A stretch of DNA of 64,000 nt. Origin: JAPLCX01 sp964460305 (lineage in GTDB: Bacteria; Auribacterota; Tritonobacteria; UBA1439). Each line of letters begins with the position of its first letter. Positions within the stretch are counted from its first letter, which is position 1. The stretch spans positions 3,571-67,570 of the forward strand of contig CAYWRA010000002.1 in NCBI GenBank assembly GCA_964460305.1. The letters are read 5' to 3'. This document shows positions 33,306 to 41,312 of the stretch, in pieces. The notes beneath the pieces were generated by a model. It was not told where the DNA came from, did not search any database, and was given only the letters and a program-made list of their open reading frames with translations. Position numbers and translations under genes: made by a program.

Positions 33306-34346
33306 TTATCCCTCGCCGCGGGCTATCTTCTCTATCTCTTGCGGCGCTGTCACGAGTAGCGCATCCCGCTCCTCGCGGTTCTTTACGACCCTGACCAGGC
33401 GGCTCACGATCCGCAGCGCGTCCCCCTTGAAATATTCACCGCGCTGCGCCCCATCGTAGATGATCAGGTCGATCGGCTGCTTCCGCCGCCGGCCGTCGAT
33501 GGCGACCTGGTCGAGCTTGAATAGAGCGGGCAGGTATCCCGTGTGCCGGTCGTCGACCACCACACCGCCCGCCGAAACCGATTCCTTGACGACCTCCATG
33601 TGGAAATTTCTCAATGGGATCTCATCAACGTCGGAATATTTGAAAAACGGACATACGACCGTCCCCAGGTGCTTGAATCGAAGAGGCCAGGTCTTCCCGA
33701 GTTCCACGCACTCGCGGTCCGGGCTTTCCTTCTTGAGCTGCCGGATGCGCTTGATGACCTCGAAATTCTGCTCCACGCTCCCGAAGAAAACGACGTCGAC
33801 GTCCTCTTGGGGCTCTTCAAAATAGCCATAAGCGAGCGAGCCGTTGCAGCCGACCCGTTCCCTCGGCACGCCGAGGAGCTCATCGAGGGAGTCGACGACC
33901 TCCGCGAGGCGCGGCATGGATTCCATGAGGATTTTGAGAGATCGCTTGCCGTCAAAAAAACCCCGCATCTCGCTGAGGAGGAAATGATTGAAATGGTCCG
34001 CGTAGGGAGGGCAGGGGGGGCGCGTGGCAAGCTCCGGCAGCAACTCGACCTGGCGCCGCACCTGTTCCATGTAGGGGACGATCACCAGTTCTCCGTTTTC
34101 GTAACGCCTGTGGGTCCAATTGAATTTCTTCCCGAAAATGATTATGTGGCCCTCGGGGTCGGGATATTTGATCAGGCAACCGAATAGCCCCCCCTCTGGA
34201 TGGGCATACCCCTCGCTGTATACTACGCCCCCCCTCTTGTGCAGGAAATACATGGCGTCTGAAGGGCCGTCAGCAAGTTTTTCTATCGGAAGGAGATACT
34301 CCTGTATCGTCTTTTCAAAAAGATCGTCCATAACGCATTCTTCCAT
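33306..34346 (-). CDS. Nucleotidyltransferase-like protein (Pol beta superfamily pattern)
   Basis: 346 residues from the ATG at 34346, which has GGAG with a 6-base gap; an earlier start at 34406 is less likely. Residues about 170-200 read VGCNGSLAYGYFEEPQEDVDVVFFGS, the GSxxxG...DxD pattern of Pol beta-type nucleotidyltransferases. The N-terminal 100 residues include GVVYSEGYAHPEGGLFGCLIKYP and IIIFGKKFNWTHRR, perhaps a separate domain. It resembles the poorly characterised archaeal-type predicted nucleotidyltransferases (COG1665-like), from memory only. Paired with the PRTase-like gene 3 bp downstream; no known system has this pair to my knowledge. Confidence 0.55.
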   Translation of the reverse strand: MEECVMDDLFEKTIQEYLLPIEKLADGPSDAMYFLHKRGGVVYSEGYAHPEGGLFGCLIKYPDPEGHIIIFGKKFNWTHRRYENGELVIVPYMEQVRRQVELLPELATRPPCPPYADHFNHFLLSEMRGFFDGKRSLKILMESMPRLAEVVDSLDELLGVPRERVGCNGSLAYGYFEEPQEDVDVVFFGSVEQNFEVIKRIRQLKKESPDRECVELGKTWPLRFKHLGTVVCPFFKYSDVDEIPLRNFHMEVVKESVSAGGVVVDDRHTGYLPALFKLDQVAIDGRRRKQPIDLIIYDGAQRGEYFKGDALRIVSRLVRVVKNREERDALLVTAPQEIEKIARGEG

Positions 34347-34630
34347 AAATTGCTCCACAACATGTTGTCCCCCATGGTCAAAAAGGATAGCATAGACCAT
34401 CCCCATCCGGCAATATTCGAATGAGTCCCGAAAAGGCGGATAATGTAGGGGTTGCCCGCCTCAGGCGGGAATCCCGCCCCTCCAGGAATTACGCTCCTGA
34501 TTTATATGCACCCAGTTGGTGAAGGTTTCAATCGCTTATCCACGATTTCGGGTAAGGACTGTGTATTCGAATGAGGACCGGAGTGAGGGGTTCATTCCAG
34601 GGACGGTGCGGAGCGCGCCACGGGTGGGCA

Positions 34631-35656
34631 TTACTCTTTGCGGATGTGGAAGTCGGCGTTGCCTATCTTTCGGCCACCCATGAAGTAAGCGGCGCAATAC
34701 TTGCCGAGACCGCCCTTCGCAACGAGCGTGGCGATGTCCTCCTTGAAGGGGTGGATATCGTCGTCTTCCCCCCAGGTGTACCGCTCCTCGGAAACGCTTG
34801 CGCCCGTATCAGCCTTGTTTATCTTCATGAGGATCTCTTTCCCGGCGAATTCATTGCCGAGCTCGATGACGACGTAAAGCGAACCGTCCCTGGTGGTGTA
34901 GTTGGGACGGATGTCCACCGCATGGTTAATGAACGCGCCGCATACAACGATGCTGCCCCGCGGCACCCTGACACGCTGCTCGTGCGGGATGAGGCCGAGG
35001 AGCAGTTTCCGTACGGCGCTGTCCGCCGCCCGGTCCAGGACCTCCGCCTCGCCCATGGCGGGGGGAGCGCCGTAGGATGAGGCGGTGCCGGTGCTCGAGT
35101 CGGACCAGATGACCTTCCCCGTGGAAACGTCGATAAGCCTTATGCCGGCCTCGACCACTGCGTCTACCTTGTACCAGTCAACGGGAACCTCGTCATAGTA
35201 GGCCTCATGCATCGATTCGTCAAAGTCGAATGGTTCTCCATAAAACCGCACCTCGTGATATCGGTCGCTTTTATAGTTCAGGACGGCGCCGGCGAGCAGC
35301 GCTTCCGCCCCCGATGACCGGCCGAGTTCCATAGCGACGGCGGGTTTCATGCCATCATCAGGAGATAAATAACCCTTTTGGGCATCGACCTTGAGCGCCT
35401 TACCCGGAGCTATCTTATAAGGGCCCCGCTGAAGGAGGAGGGCGGTGAGCTTATCCGAGACAACCTCCCCTGCGTCCGGAGAGGCCGATTTGTTCTCAAA
35501 CGGCAATACGGCGATGGTATGGATGTTTTGGTAATCGAACCGCGGTCTTACATTGACCCACACCCGCGGCCCGGCGCAGCCGATGGCCGCCGCCGCCATA
35601 AAAACGCCTGGAATGAATCGTAATTTTGACATACGGCCTTTTGCCATTCTGTTCAT
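34631..35656 (-). CDS. Lipoprotein related to CsgG/GNA1162-type assembly proteins
   Basis: 341 residues (or slightly shorter from internal Met codons near the start). Lipobox FMAAAAIGCAG around residue 27 gives an acylated Cys. The following domain begins IHTIAVLPFENKSASPDAGEVVSDKLTALLLQRG and EALLAGAVLNYKSD, matching the TolB/CsgG-like periplasmic domain found in GNA1162 or LpoB-like lipoproteins. VVEAGIRLIDVSTGKVIWSDSSTG is also typical. The last 100 residues form a second beta-rich domain. Probably an outer-membrane-anchored periplasmic factor; its partner is not shown. Confidence 0.65.
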   Translation of the reverse strand: MNRMAKGRMSKLRFIPGVFMAAAAIGCAGPRVWVNVRPRFDYQNIHTIAVLPFENKSASPDAGEVVSDKLTALLLQRGPYKIAPGKALKVDAQKGYLSPDDGMKPAVAMELGRSSGAEALLAGAVLNYKSDRYHEVRFYGEPFDFDESMHEAYYDEVPVDWYKVDAVVEAGIRLIDVSTGKVIWSDSSTGTASSYGAPPAMGEAEVLDRAADSAVRKLLLGLIPHEQRVRVPRGSIVVCGAFINHAVDIRPNYTTRDGSLYVVIELGNEFAGKEILMKINKADTGASVSEERYTWGEDDDIHPFKEDIATLVAKGGLGKYCAAYFMGGRKIGNADFHIRKE

Positions 35657-35921
35657 GGCGAGAATTATACACCGGCGGCGGAACTATTCCACCACTTTAT
35701 CGGCCGAGTGGAAGGGGAATGAACAGCCGCGAATTCTCACCGCGGAGATGACGTACCGTATCAAAGAGCACTTGCACCTGATTGCTCTGATTTTCTATGG
35801 TGGTGGAGGAATCAGGATAATCAGGCGCTCAACTGGTTAAACTTTTTCGCCGCGATCTCGGGGATTGCGGGTGTTCATGCCCTTGTGATAGAGTATCGAT
35901 GAAGCAGGACAAGGGGGTGAC

Positions 35922-36380
35922 ATGGTCTATTCACCACACCTTCCAGAAAATAGCAGCGGCGATCGTGATGCCGCCGGCTCCCGTGGGGAAGCGGCCCCGA
36001 CATCGACTGGCGAGATGCAGCTCGCCTCAGCCCCTGAGAAGAAAAGCGGCTGCGTCATCTACATCAACGGCGGCGCCATCGGCGACGGCAACCATCCCCA
36101 GGGGCGCAGCCTCATACAGAGCTTCCTCTATACCCTCACCGAAATAGCACCCCAGCCCAAGGCTATCGTTCTAGTCGGTTCGGCGGTAAGGCTGGCGTGC
36201 GCTGGCTCCGCCGCCCTGGAGAGCTTGTCGCTCATGCAAGAGCAGGACGTCCAGATTCTTATTGCGGAGAAATCCCTTGAGGAGATCGGAGGCGAGGTGA
36301 AGGCCGCGGTGGGGAACCCGGCGACGATGCACACGATCCTCAACACCCTTCTCCAGGCAGAGAAAGTAATAACCCTCTGA
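35922..36380 (+). CDS. DsrE-like protein similar to the C-terminal half of YedF
   Basis: 152 residues. After a low-complexity 40-residue N-terminus, the DsrE-fold part reads SGCVIYINGGAIGDGNHPQGRSLIQSFLYTLTE, KAIVLVGSAVRLACAGSAALESL and QDVQILIAEKSLEEIG. It matches the DsrE half of the selenium-metabolism protein YedF (from memory), but the N-terminal TusA-like half is absent. The catalytic Cys usual after ILxCG is replaced (ILIAEKS), so sulfur or selenium transfer is doubtful. No sel genes are seen nearby. Confidence 0.65.
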   Translation: MVYSPHLPENSSGDRDAAGSRGEAAPTSTGEMQLASAPEKKSGCVIYINGGAIGDGNHPQGRSLIQSFLYTLTEIAPQPKAIVLVGSAVRLACAGSAALESLSLMQEQDVQILIAEKSLEEIGGEVKAAVGNPATMHTILNTLLQAEKVITL

Positions 36381-36395
36381 GCAGACGCAGTAGGA

Positions 36396-36484
36396 AAATC
36401 CCAAATCCCAAACTCCAAAACCCAAAGAATCTGGCGCCCTATACGCATCGTTATTGGGTTTTGGAGTTTGGGATTTGGGATTTA
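36396..36484. repeat. Hyphenated palindrome, family R4
   Basis: AAATCCCAAATCCCAAACTC and TGGAGTTTGGGATTTGGGAT are complementary arms around a centre that includes AAAACCCAAAGAATCTGG. Confidence 0.85.
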
Positions 36485-36509
36485 TGCTGCGGTTGATGCA
36501 TAAATCAGG

Positions 36510-36836
36510 CTAGAGGGACAGCCAGTTGAACCAGCCTAGATCGAAGAGCTCGCTATAGGTCGCCAGGCCGAGGAGCGCCACGTACATTAGGATGCCCGCG
36601 AGGGAGAGCGCAGCTCCATGCGTCCGGCAAAATCCGAGAATCGATTTCTCTTTCAGGAAGCAGAGGGTGATCAGCGCAAAACCGATGGCGCCGCCGAGAA
36701 GCACGCTCCCTCCCCCGGGGGGAATGACGGTCGCCACCCATGCTCCGGCCAGTGTGAACAGCGCCACCAGCAGGAGGCGAAGGGCGACGCCTAGCATTGT
36801 GTCGATGGGGCCGCGAGGCAATGGTGCGGTATTCAT
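36510..36836 (-). CDS. Small membrane protein
   Basis: 108 residues with three hydrophobic helices (MLGVALRLLLVALFTLAGAW, VLLGGAIGFALITLCFL and LAGILMYVALLGLAT). No motif recognised. Third gene of a small minus-strand unit behind the EF-Tu-domain and zinc-ribbon genes, 11 bp after the latter. Confidence 0.6.
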   Translation of the reverse strand: MNTAPLPRGPIDTMLGVALRLLLVALFTLAGAWVATVIPPGGGSVLLGGAIGFALITLCFLKEKSILGFCRTHGAALSLAGILMYVALLGLATYSELFDLGWFNWLSL

Positions 36837-36847
36837 TCAGCTCACGC

Positions 36848-37063
36848 CTAGGCAGGCGCGGGGGCTTCCGCCTTCTTCTTTTCTTCTTCCTGCTTTTTTG
36901 TGAACTCTTTCCAGCAGCGCCTGGTGCAGTAATAACCGCCGTCCCGATAGTACCATTTGACGCGGCTCAACGCCTTGCTGCAATGTTCGCACTTATCGGG
37001 TTTTTCCTTTTTCGGGGGAGGGGCGTTCTTCTGTGCCCCCTCTTTTTTCACTTCATCAGTCAT
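36848..37063 (-). CDS. Small treble-clef/zinc-finger protein
   Basis: 71 residues. Lys-rich arms flank a Cys4 finger: CEHCSKALSRVKWYYRDGGYYCTRRC. The spacing (CxxC-x17-CxxxC) resembles small FmdB- or MYM-type fingers. The C-terminal half is EK-rich. ATG 37063 overlaps the stop of the EF-Tu-like gene by four bases. Confidence 0.65.
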   Translation of the reverse strand: MTDEVKKEGAQKNAPPPKKEKPDKCEHCSKALSRVKWYYRDGGYYCTRRCWKEFTKKQEEEKKKAEAPAPA

Positions 37064-37335
37064 AAGCTTGCCGTTCCTCCATCTTGGACGATCTTAAAAA
37101 CCTTGTCATGCGGCCGCACCCTCTCCGCGACCCTGATGCCTATGGAATCCCCTGCCTTGGCCTGGGTGACGCTCTGGTGCTCGATTTGCATCGATCCTAC
37201 CGTCTCCTGACAGTCCGTGGTGCGGCCGACGATACGGATCCGATCACCGACGCTGAGCGGGGCGCTCAGCTCAATGGCCGCAACCTGGACATGGCCGAAG
37301 TAATGCGTAATTTTCCCAATCTCGATCTCGGGCAT
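37060..37335 (-). CDS. Stand-alone EF-Tu domain 2-like protein
   Basis: 91 residues from ATG 37335 (GAGGAGGTGGT ribosome site). The beta-barrel pattern of translation-factor domain 2 is clear: EIGKITHYFGHVQVAAIELSAPLSVGDRIRIVG, then QIEHQSVTQAKAGDSIGIRVAERVRPHDKVFKI. There is no GTPase domain, and upstream DNA is repeat sequence, so this is not a truncated EF. Proteins of this size are known as elongation-factor-like proteins without assigned role. It begins a three-gene coupled unit with the zinc-finger and membrane proteins. Confidence 0.75.
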   Translation of the reverse strand: MPEIEIGKITHYFGHVQVAAIELSAPLSVGDRIRIVGRTTDCQETVGSMQIEHQSVTQAKAGDSIGIRVAERVRPHDKVFKIVQDGGTASL

Positions 37336-37663
37336 TATCACCACCTCCTCGAACGGATAAACCCGCAACCGGTAGTATTGTGGTACGCCTCCCCCGCGCC
37401 AACGGTTCAACTCCGTTCCAGCATTGTTATCATTGTACGGCAGGGACCTCCTTCCGCGCAAGAGCGAACTTCGGGGGGTGTAGCCCCATTTTGTCTCCAA
37501 TGAAACCACATCCCGTCCCAAAGGGATCCCTTCGGGAAAGGGACCCCTTTGGAGGAGGCCACTGAGAAGGATAAATCCAAGATCAATTTCAACCACGCCC
37601 CACGCCTAACGCCGTCACGCCCATTCGCCGCTTGGGATTTGGGATTTGCCTTACGCATTCAGG
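37336..37663. other. Gene-free interval with R2 and R4 repeats
   Basis: Holds the palindrome at 37514-37553 (CCCAAAGGGATCCCTTCGGG, then AAAGGGACCCCTTTGG) and TTGGGATTTGGGATTTGCC at about 37632. A longer minus-strand frame through it to 37596 is not coding. Confidence 0.6.
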
Positions 37664-37876
37664 CTAATCCGCCGAGCCCTCTATCTGGCCCCAACTCAAC
37701 TTCCGCACCCCCGCGACCTTGGAGAGGGTTTTCACCGTTTCGACGCCCAGCCCCTGCCCCTTGAACTTGACGATAAAATCCACAACGGTGCCGCCATCGG
37801 GGGAGCGGATCTCGATGCCGTAGTCCTTGATGTTCAAGCCTAGGGCCTCTATCTTCGATCGTACCCTCTCGTACAA
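37664..37876 (-). CDS. ACT-like C-terminal domain of MgtC, separated by an in-frame TGA
   Basis: 70 residues: ERVRSKIEALGLNIKDYGIEIRS, then VDFIVKFKGQGLGVETVKTLSKVAGVRKLSW. It fits the ACT-like cytosolic domain that normally ends MgtC/SapB proteins. The frame directly continues that of the preceding gene with one TGA between (37877-37879). TTG 37876 follows that stop and GGAGG lies 7 bases upstream, so it could be made separately as a coupled small protein. Alternatives are a recent nonsense mutation or stop readthrough. Confidence 0.6.
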   Translation of the reverse strand: MYERVRSKIEALGLNIKDYGIEIRSPDGGTVVDFIVKFKGQGLGVETVKTLSKVAGVRKLSWGQIEGSAD

Positions 37877-38395
37877 TCAGATTCCTCCCTCGCCCTCGAT
37901 CCGTATCTCCCTGTAGCGATCCGGATTGATGCGGTGGCTCAGACCCTCGAGCGCCATAAGCGTCAAAAGGGCAAGGGCGGTTACCTCCGTCGAGATAAGG
38001 TAATGCCCCAAGCCCAGCGTAATGCCTATGGCCGACACGATCCATATGGAAGCCGCCGTCGTCAGCCCCAGGACGAAATTCCTCCCCTTTATAATGGTGC
38101 CCGCGCCGAGGAACCCGATGCCGGTGATGATGCCGGCGGCGGCCCGCGCGGGGTCCATCCGTATAGCGGATTCGGCCCCTGGTTGCATCGTCGCATAGAG
38201 CTTCTGGAATGCAAGGATGATGGCCGCCGAACCCATGCATACCAGTATATTGGTCCTGGTGCCAGCGGCCCTCCCGTGAGCTTCCCGCTCGGTGCCGATA
38301 AGCCCGCCGAAAATCAGGGCAAGGACGAGTCTCAGCAGCGTTTCCCATTCGCTTATTATCATAGTGCTCACATTGGTCATAATCTCACCTCCCAA
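37877..38395 (-). CDS. MgtC/SapB-family membrane protein
   Basis: 172 residues (or 167 from an internal ATG at residue 6). Membrane domain signatures: LIFGGLIGTEREAHGRAAGTRTNILVCMGSAAI, RAAAGIITGIGFLGAGTIIKG, LTTAASIWIVSAIGITLGLG. These are the MgtC hallmark helices, with the conserved Glu and Arg of the first motif. MgtC-type proteins modulate ATP synthase and other transporters or help under Mg limitation. Its usual C-terminal ACT-like domain is encoded just after the TGA. Confidence 0.85.
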   Translation of the reverse strand: MGGEIMTNVSTMIISEWETLLRLVLALIFGGLIGTEREAHGRAAGTRTNILVCMGSAAIILAFQKLYATMQPGAESAIRMDPARAAAGIITGIGFLGAGTIIKGRNFVLGLTTAASIWIVSAIGITLGLGHYLISTEVTALALLTLMALEGLSHRINPDRYREIRIEGEGGI

Positions 38396-38420
38396 ATTCC
38401 AGTCCCTTCAGGGATAACCT

Positions 38421-38500
38421 TAGCCCGATCTATTCATCAACTTTGATCGGCCGATAAATACTTACTGTAGCGCAAATAGTTAATCAAAATCGTCGCATTA
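38421..38500 (+). repeat. Dispersed repeat family R1, copy D (right end missing)
   Basis: TAGCCCGATCTATTCATCAA through CGGCCGATAAATACTTACTG to TTAATCAAAATCG. It reaches the stop codon of the helicase gene (38498). Confidence 0.88.
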
Positions 38501-41074
38501 TCGCTCGGTCTGCACAGAGGGGTTTGACCGTTTTGACGACCTAACTCCCGCGAAAAATCTCTCCATCTCCGCGAGCGTTCCACGCGCGTCGAGGCGGCAG
38601 ATGGAAGTGGCGGGGAGCGAGTCCAAAAAGAGTTTCCCATACCTCCTGCTGTGTACGCGGGAATCAAGGATGAGCACCGCGCCGATATCCTCCCGGTGCC
38701 GTATCAATCGACCGAATCCCTGCCTGAATTTAATCACCGCCTGGGGGACGCTGTATTCCAGGAACGGATCCCCGCCGGCAAGCTCTAGCGCCTCCACCCG
38801 CGCCTGCTGGATCGGTTCGTCCGGGACCCTGAACGGCAGCCGCGTCAGGATCACGCACTGCAACGCCTCTCCCCGCACGTCAACGCCCTCCCAGAAGCTG
38901 TCGGTGGCGAAAAGGACCGATCCCTTCTCCCTCCTGAAACGGTTGAGTAGCGCGGTGCGGTTATCGGTCCCCTGCTTGAGCACGGTGAGCCCCGCACCCT
39001 CAAGATCGTTCGCCAGCCGCGCATACAGCTTCTCGAGCAATCTGTAAGATGTGAAAAGCACAAACGCGCTCCCCCGGCTGATCGCCACCGCCTGCCCAAC
39101 CAACTCCGCCAGCATGTCTTCATAGCCTTCACTACCCGGTTCGGCAATTCCCCTCGGGGCGGCTACAAACGCCTGGGCGCCGTAGTCGAAGGGTGAGGGA
39201 AGGATGCAGCACTCCAGCTTGTCCTTCTCCGCCTCGCCCAGCCCCACGCGCGAGCGAAAATAATCGAACGCGCCCCCCACGGTGAGCGTCGCCGAGGTCA
39301 TGATCACCGTGTCAAACCGTTCGTAGATTGCCTCGCGCATTCCCGCCGAGACATCAAGGGGGGCGGCGCAGAAGTTCAGCCTCTCCCACGCACCTTTGCC
39401 TTTGAGCTCAAGCCAGCGGCAGACTCCATCCCCTCCCTTCATAAAAAAGGTGAGGCACTCGACGTAATGCTCGACCCGTTGCCGCATCGAGCCGATTTCG
39501 ACCATGGCGGACTCGACCATTTTCTTGCGGCGCTCGGGAAGCGCGCCGAGAAGTTTCAGGAGATCCGCGAGTTTTTCCGAGAACGATCTGATGACGCCGA
39601 GCAGCTCTTTGAGAACGGGGCAAAGCGCCCCTTGCCAGAACGGCGAAGCGGCGATGTCCGGCGTAATCCTGAGGCTTCGGCCGTTCTCCCCATCCGCACC
39701 CTTGCACGCCATCTTCAATTCCGCCGTGAGCCGGTCCATGGCGGCGGCGATCTTTTTCTCCGCGGCGAGCCGCTCGGGGATTATCGTATCCGTGATCGAA
39801 TCGAGCGCTCCCGATATCCGCCCGCGATCCTCGCCATCGATCTCGGCGTGCAGCTTCGCACAGAGGAACGGGAGCAGTCCCCTGCCGGTCTCCCTCACGC
39901 CCTGAAGGCGACGCAATATCCTGAGCAGGCCGTATTTCGAAACCTGGAAGCCGAAATACTCCGTGGCGACGTCCTCGACGTGCTGGGCCTCGTCTATGAT
40001 AATCCTTTGGAACCGCGGAAGCACCGCCGGCCGATCATGGCCCTCCATGCGGCTGCGCACCGCAAGATCCGCCATTAGCAAATGGTGGTTTACCACAAGG
40101 ACGTGGGCGCTTGAGGATTCCCTCCTCGCCTTGTAGAAAAAGCATTCCGCGTAATGGGGGCAGTGCAGGCGCGTGCACTGGTCCGCCTCTGAGCAGACGC
40201 GCTCCCAGTTCTCCCTGCGCGGGATGAAGCTCAGGTCGGAAAGGCTCCCGTCTTTGGTTTTCTCCGACCACTGAAAGAGCTCGCACAACTCCTCCTGCCC
40301 GCCGGCGGCGAGAAGTAGCCTGTTCTCTTCTCGCGCAACGGCGAGCTTCCGCAGGCAGAGGTAGTTGCTCCGCCCCTTCACCAACACCGCCTTGCACTGG
40401 AGCCCCTTCAGCTTCTGTAGGAGCGGCAAGTCTTTCCCGATGAGCTGCTCCTGGAGATTGATGGTTTTTGTCGATATCACCACCCGCTCGTCGTTGTTGA
40501 GGCTCCACGCTATCGCGGGGATGAGATAGGCGAGGGATTTGCCCGTACCCGTGCCAGCCTCGATCAAGGCGATGCGGTCCTCGTTGAAGGCCTTCGCCAC
40601 TTTCGCCAACATCGTCTGCTGCTCTTCACGGCACTCGAAGTCGGGAAGCTCCCTGCTTACGGGGCCGCCGGGACGGATATACGCGGCGAGCGCCTCGACG
40701 TCAAGCGGGGTTAGCTCCTCCTCCCGTGAGGGTTCCACGACGGGGTATACCCGCTCGACGTCATTATCGACGATGTAAAAACCACAGCCCCCGCCCCCCA
40801 GCTCGGACGCGACCGCGAGGTCGGCATTGGAAGGGGAGAGCGGCCCATCGGGATGGTTATGGATGACAACGTCGCCTAGTTCGACGCTTCTCGTAATGGC
40901 GGGAACGCACTCGCGGTCGCCCCTCGCGAGCACGGAAACGGTCCTTACGATAAGCCGGTCATCCGTCTTACCGAGGAAAAACACCTCGTTGCCGTCAGCC
41001 GCCTCTATCGACGACCGCATTTCATCGACCGCGTCTGGATGGATGTACTCCGTGACCTCGATTGATTTCTTCAT
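38498..41074 (-). CDS. JAMM-domain/DinG-type helicase fusion
   Basis: 858 residues. The N-terminal domain (residues 5-115) has the JAMM metalloprotease motif: Glu30, His72 and His74 (IHNHPDG), Ser82 and Asp85, exactly HxHx7SxxD. The rest is an XPD/DinG superfamily-2 helicase: Walker A EAGTGTGKSLAYLIPA, DEAQ box IIIDEAQHVED, four Cys for an FeS cluster (CSEADQCTRLHCPHYAEC) and the C-terminal VLFATDSFWEGVDVRGEALQ and QGFGRLIRHREDIG. It would unwind 5' overhang DNA; the JAMM part could cleave ubiquitin-like or peptide bonds. Related RadC/JAMM-fused DinG proteins exist in other bacteria from memory; the role here is unknown. Confidence 0.85.
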   Translation of the reverse strand: MKKSIEVTEYIHPDAVDEMRSSIEAADGNEVFFLGKTDDRLIVRTVSVLARGDRECVPAITRSVELGDVVIHNHPDGPLSPSNADLAVASELGGGGCGFYIVDNDVERVYPVVEPSREEELTPLDVEALAAYIRPGGPVSRELPDFECREEQQTMLAKVAKAFNEDRIALIEAGTGTGKSLAYLIPAIAWSLNNDERVVISTKTINLQEQLIGKDLPLLQKLKGLQCKAVLVKGRSNYLCLRKLAVAREENRLLLAAGGQEELCELFQWSEKTKDGSLSDLSFIPRRENWERVCSEADQCTRLHCPHYAECFFYKARRESSSAHVLVVNHHLLMADLAVRSRMEGHDRPAVLPRFQRIIIDEAQHVEDVATEYFGFQVSKYGLLRILRRLQGVRETGRGLLPFLCAKLHAEIDGEDRGRISGALDSITDTIIPERLAAEKKIAAAMDRLTAELKMACKGADGENGRSLRITPDIAASPFWQGALCPVLKELLGVIRSFSEKLADLLKLLGALPERRKKMVESAMVEIGSMRQRVEHYVECLTFFMKGGDGVCRWLELKGKGAWERLNFCAAPLDVSAGMREAIYERFDTVIMTSATLTVGGAFDYFRSRVGLGEAEKDKLECCILPSPFDYGAQAFVAAPRGIAEPGSEGYEDMLAELVGQAVAISRGSAFVLFTSYRLLEKLYARLANDLEGAGLTVLKQGTDNRTALLNRFRREKGSVLFATDSFWEGVDVRGEALQCVILTRLPFRVPDEPIQQARVEALELAGGDPFLEYSVPQAVIKFRQGFGRLIRHREDIGAVLILDSRVHSRRYGKLFLDSLPATSICRLDARGTLAEMERFFAGVRSSKRSNPSVQTER

Positions 41075-41170
41075 GTTGTGGGAGCATTATAACACAACGT
41101 GCGCATGCGCCCGCCCGCGTTGGGAATTTGAACCATCTCTGGAAATGACGAATACCCCGCCTAACAACCG

Positions 41171-41312
41171 GCCTCGTCCCAAAGGGATCCCTTCGGGAAA
41201 GAGGCCCCTTTGGGGCGGGCAGGCAAATGACAAATGTCAAAACACAATGAGGTTTTGTCATTTGGTCATTTGTAATTCATTTGTCATTTGCGCTTTGGTA
41301 TTTGTCATTATT
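41171..41312. repeat. R2 palindrome followed by R3 palindrome
   Basis: CCCAAAGGGATCCCTTCGGG and AAAGAGGCCCCTTTGGGGCG (41175-41218), then AAATGACAAATGTCAAAACA, AATGAGGTTTTGTCATTTGG and ATTTGTCATTTGCG. The R3 part encodes the last residues of the next gene. Confidence 0.8.

Noticed and set aside
37877..37879. TGA as selenocysteine or recoded codon in mgtC
   Set aside because: No SECIS-like hairpin was evident after it, no sel genes are near (only a partial YedF-like protein), and MgtC is not a selenoprotein; reinitiation at TTG with a GGAGG site explains it more simply.
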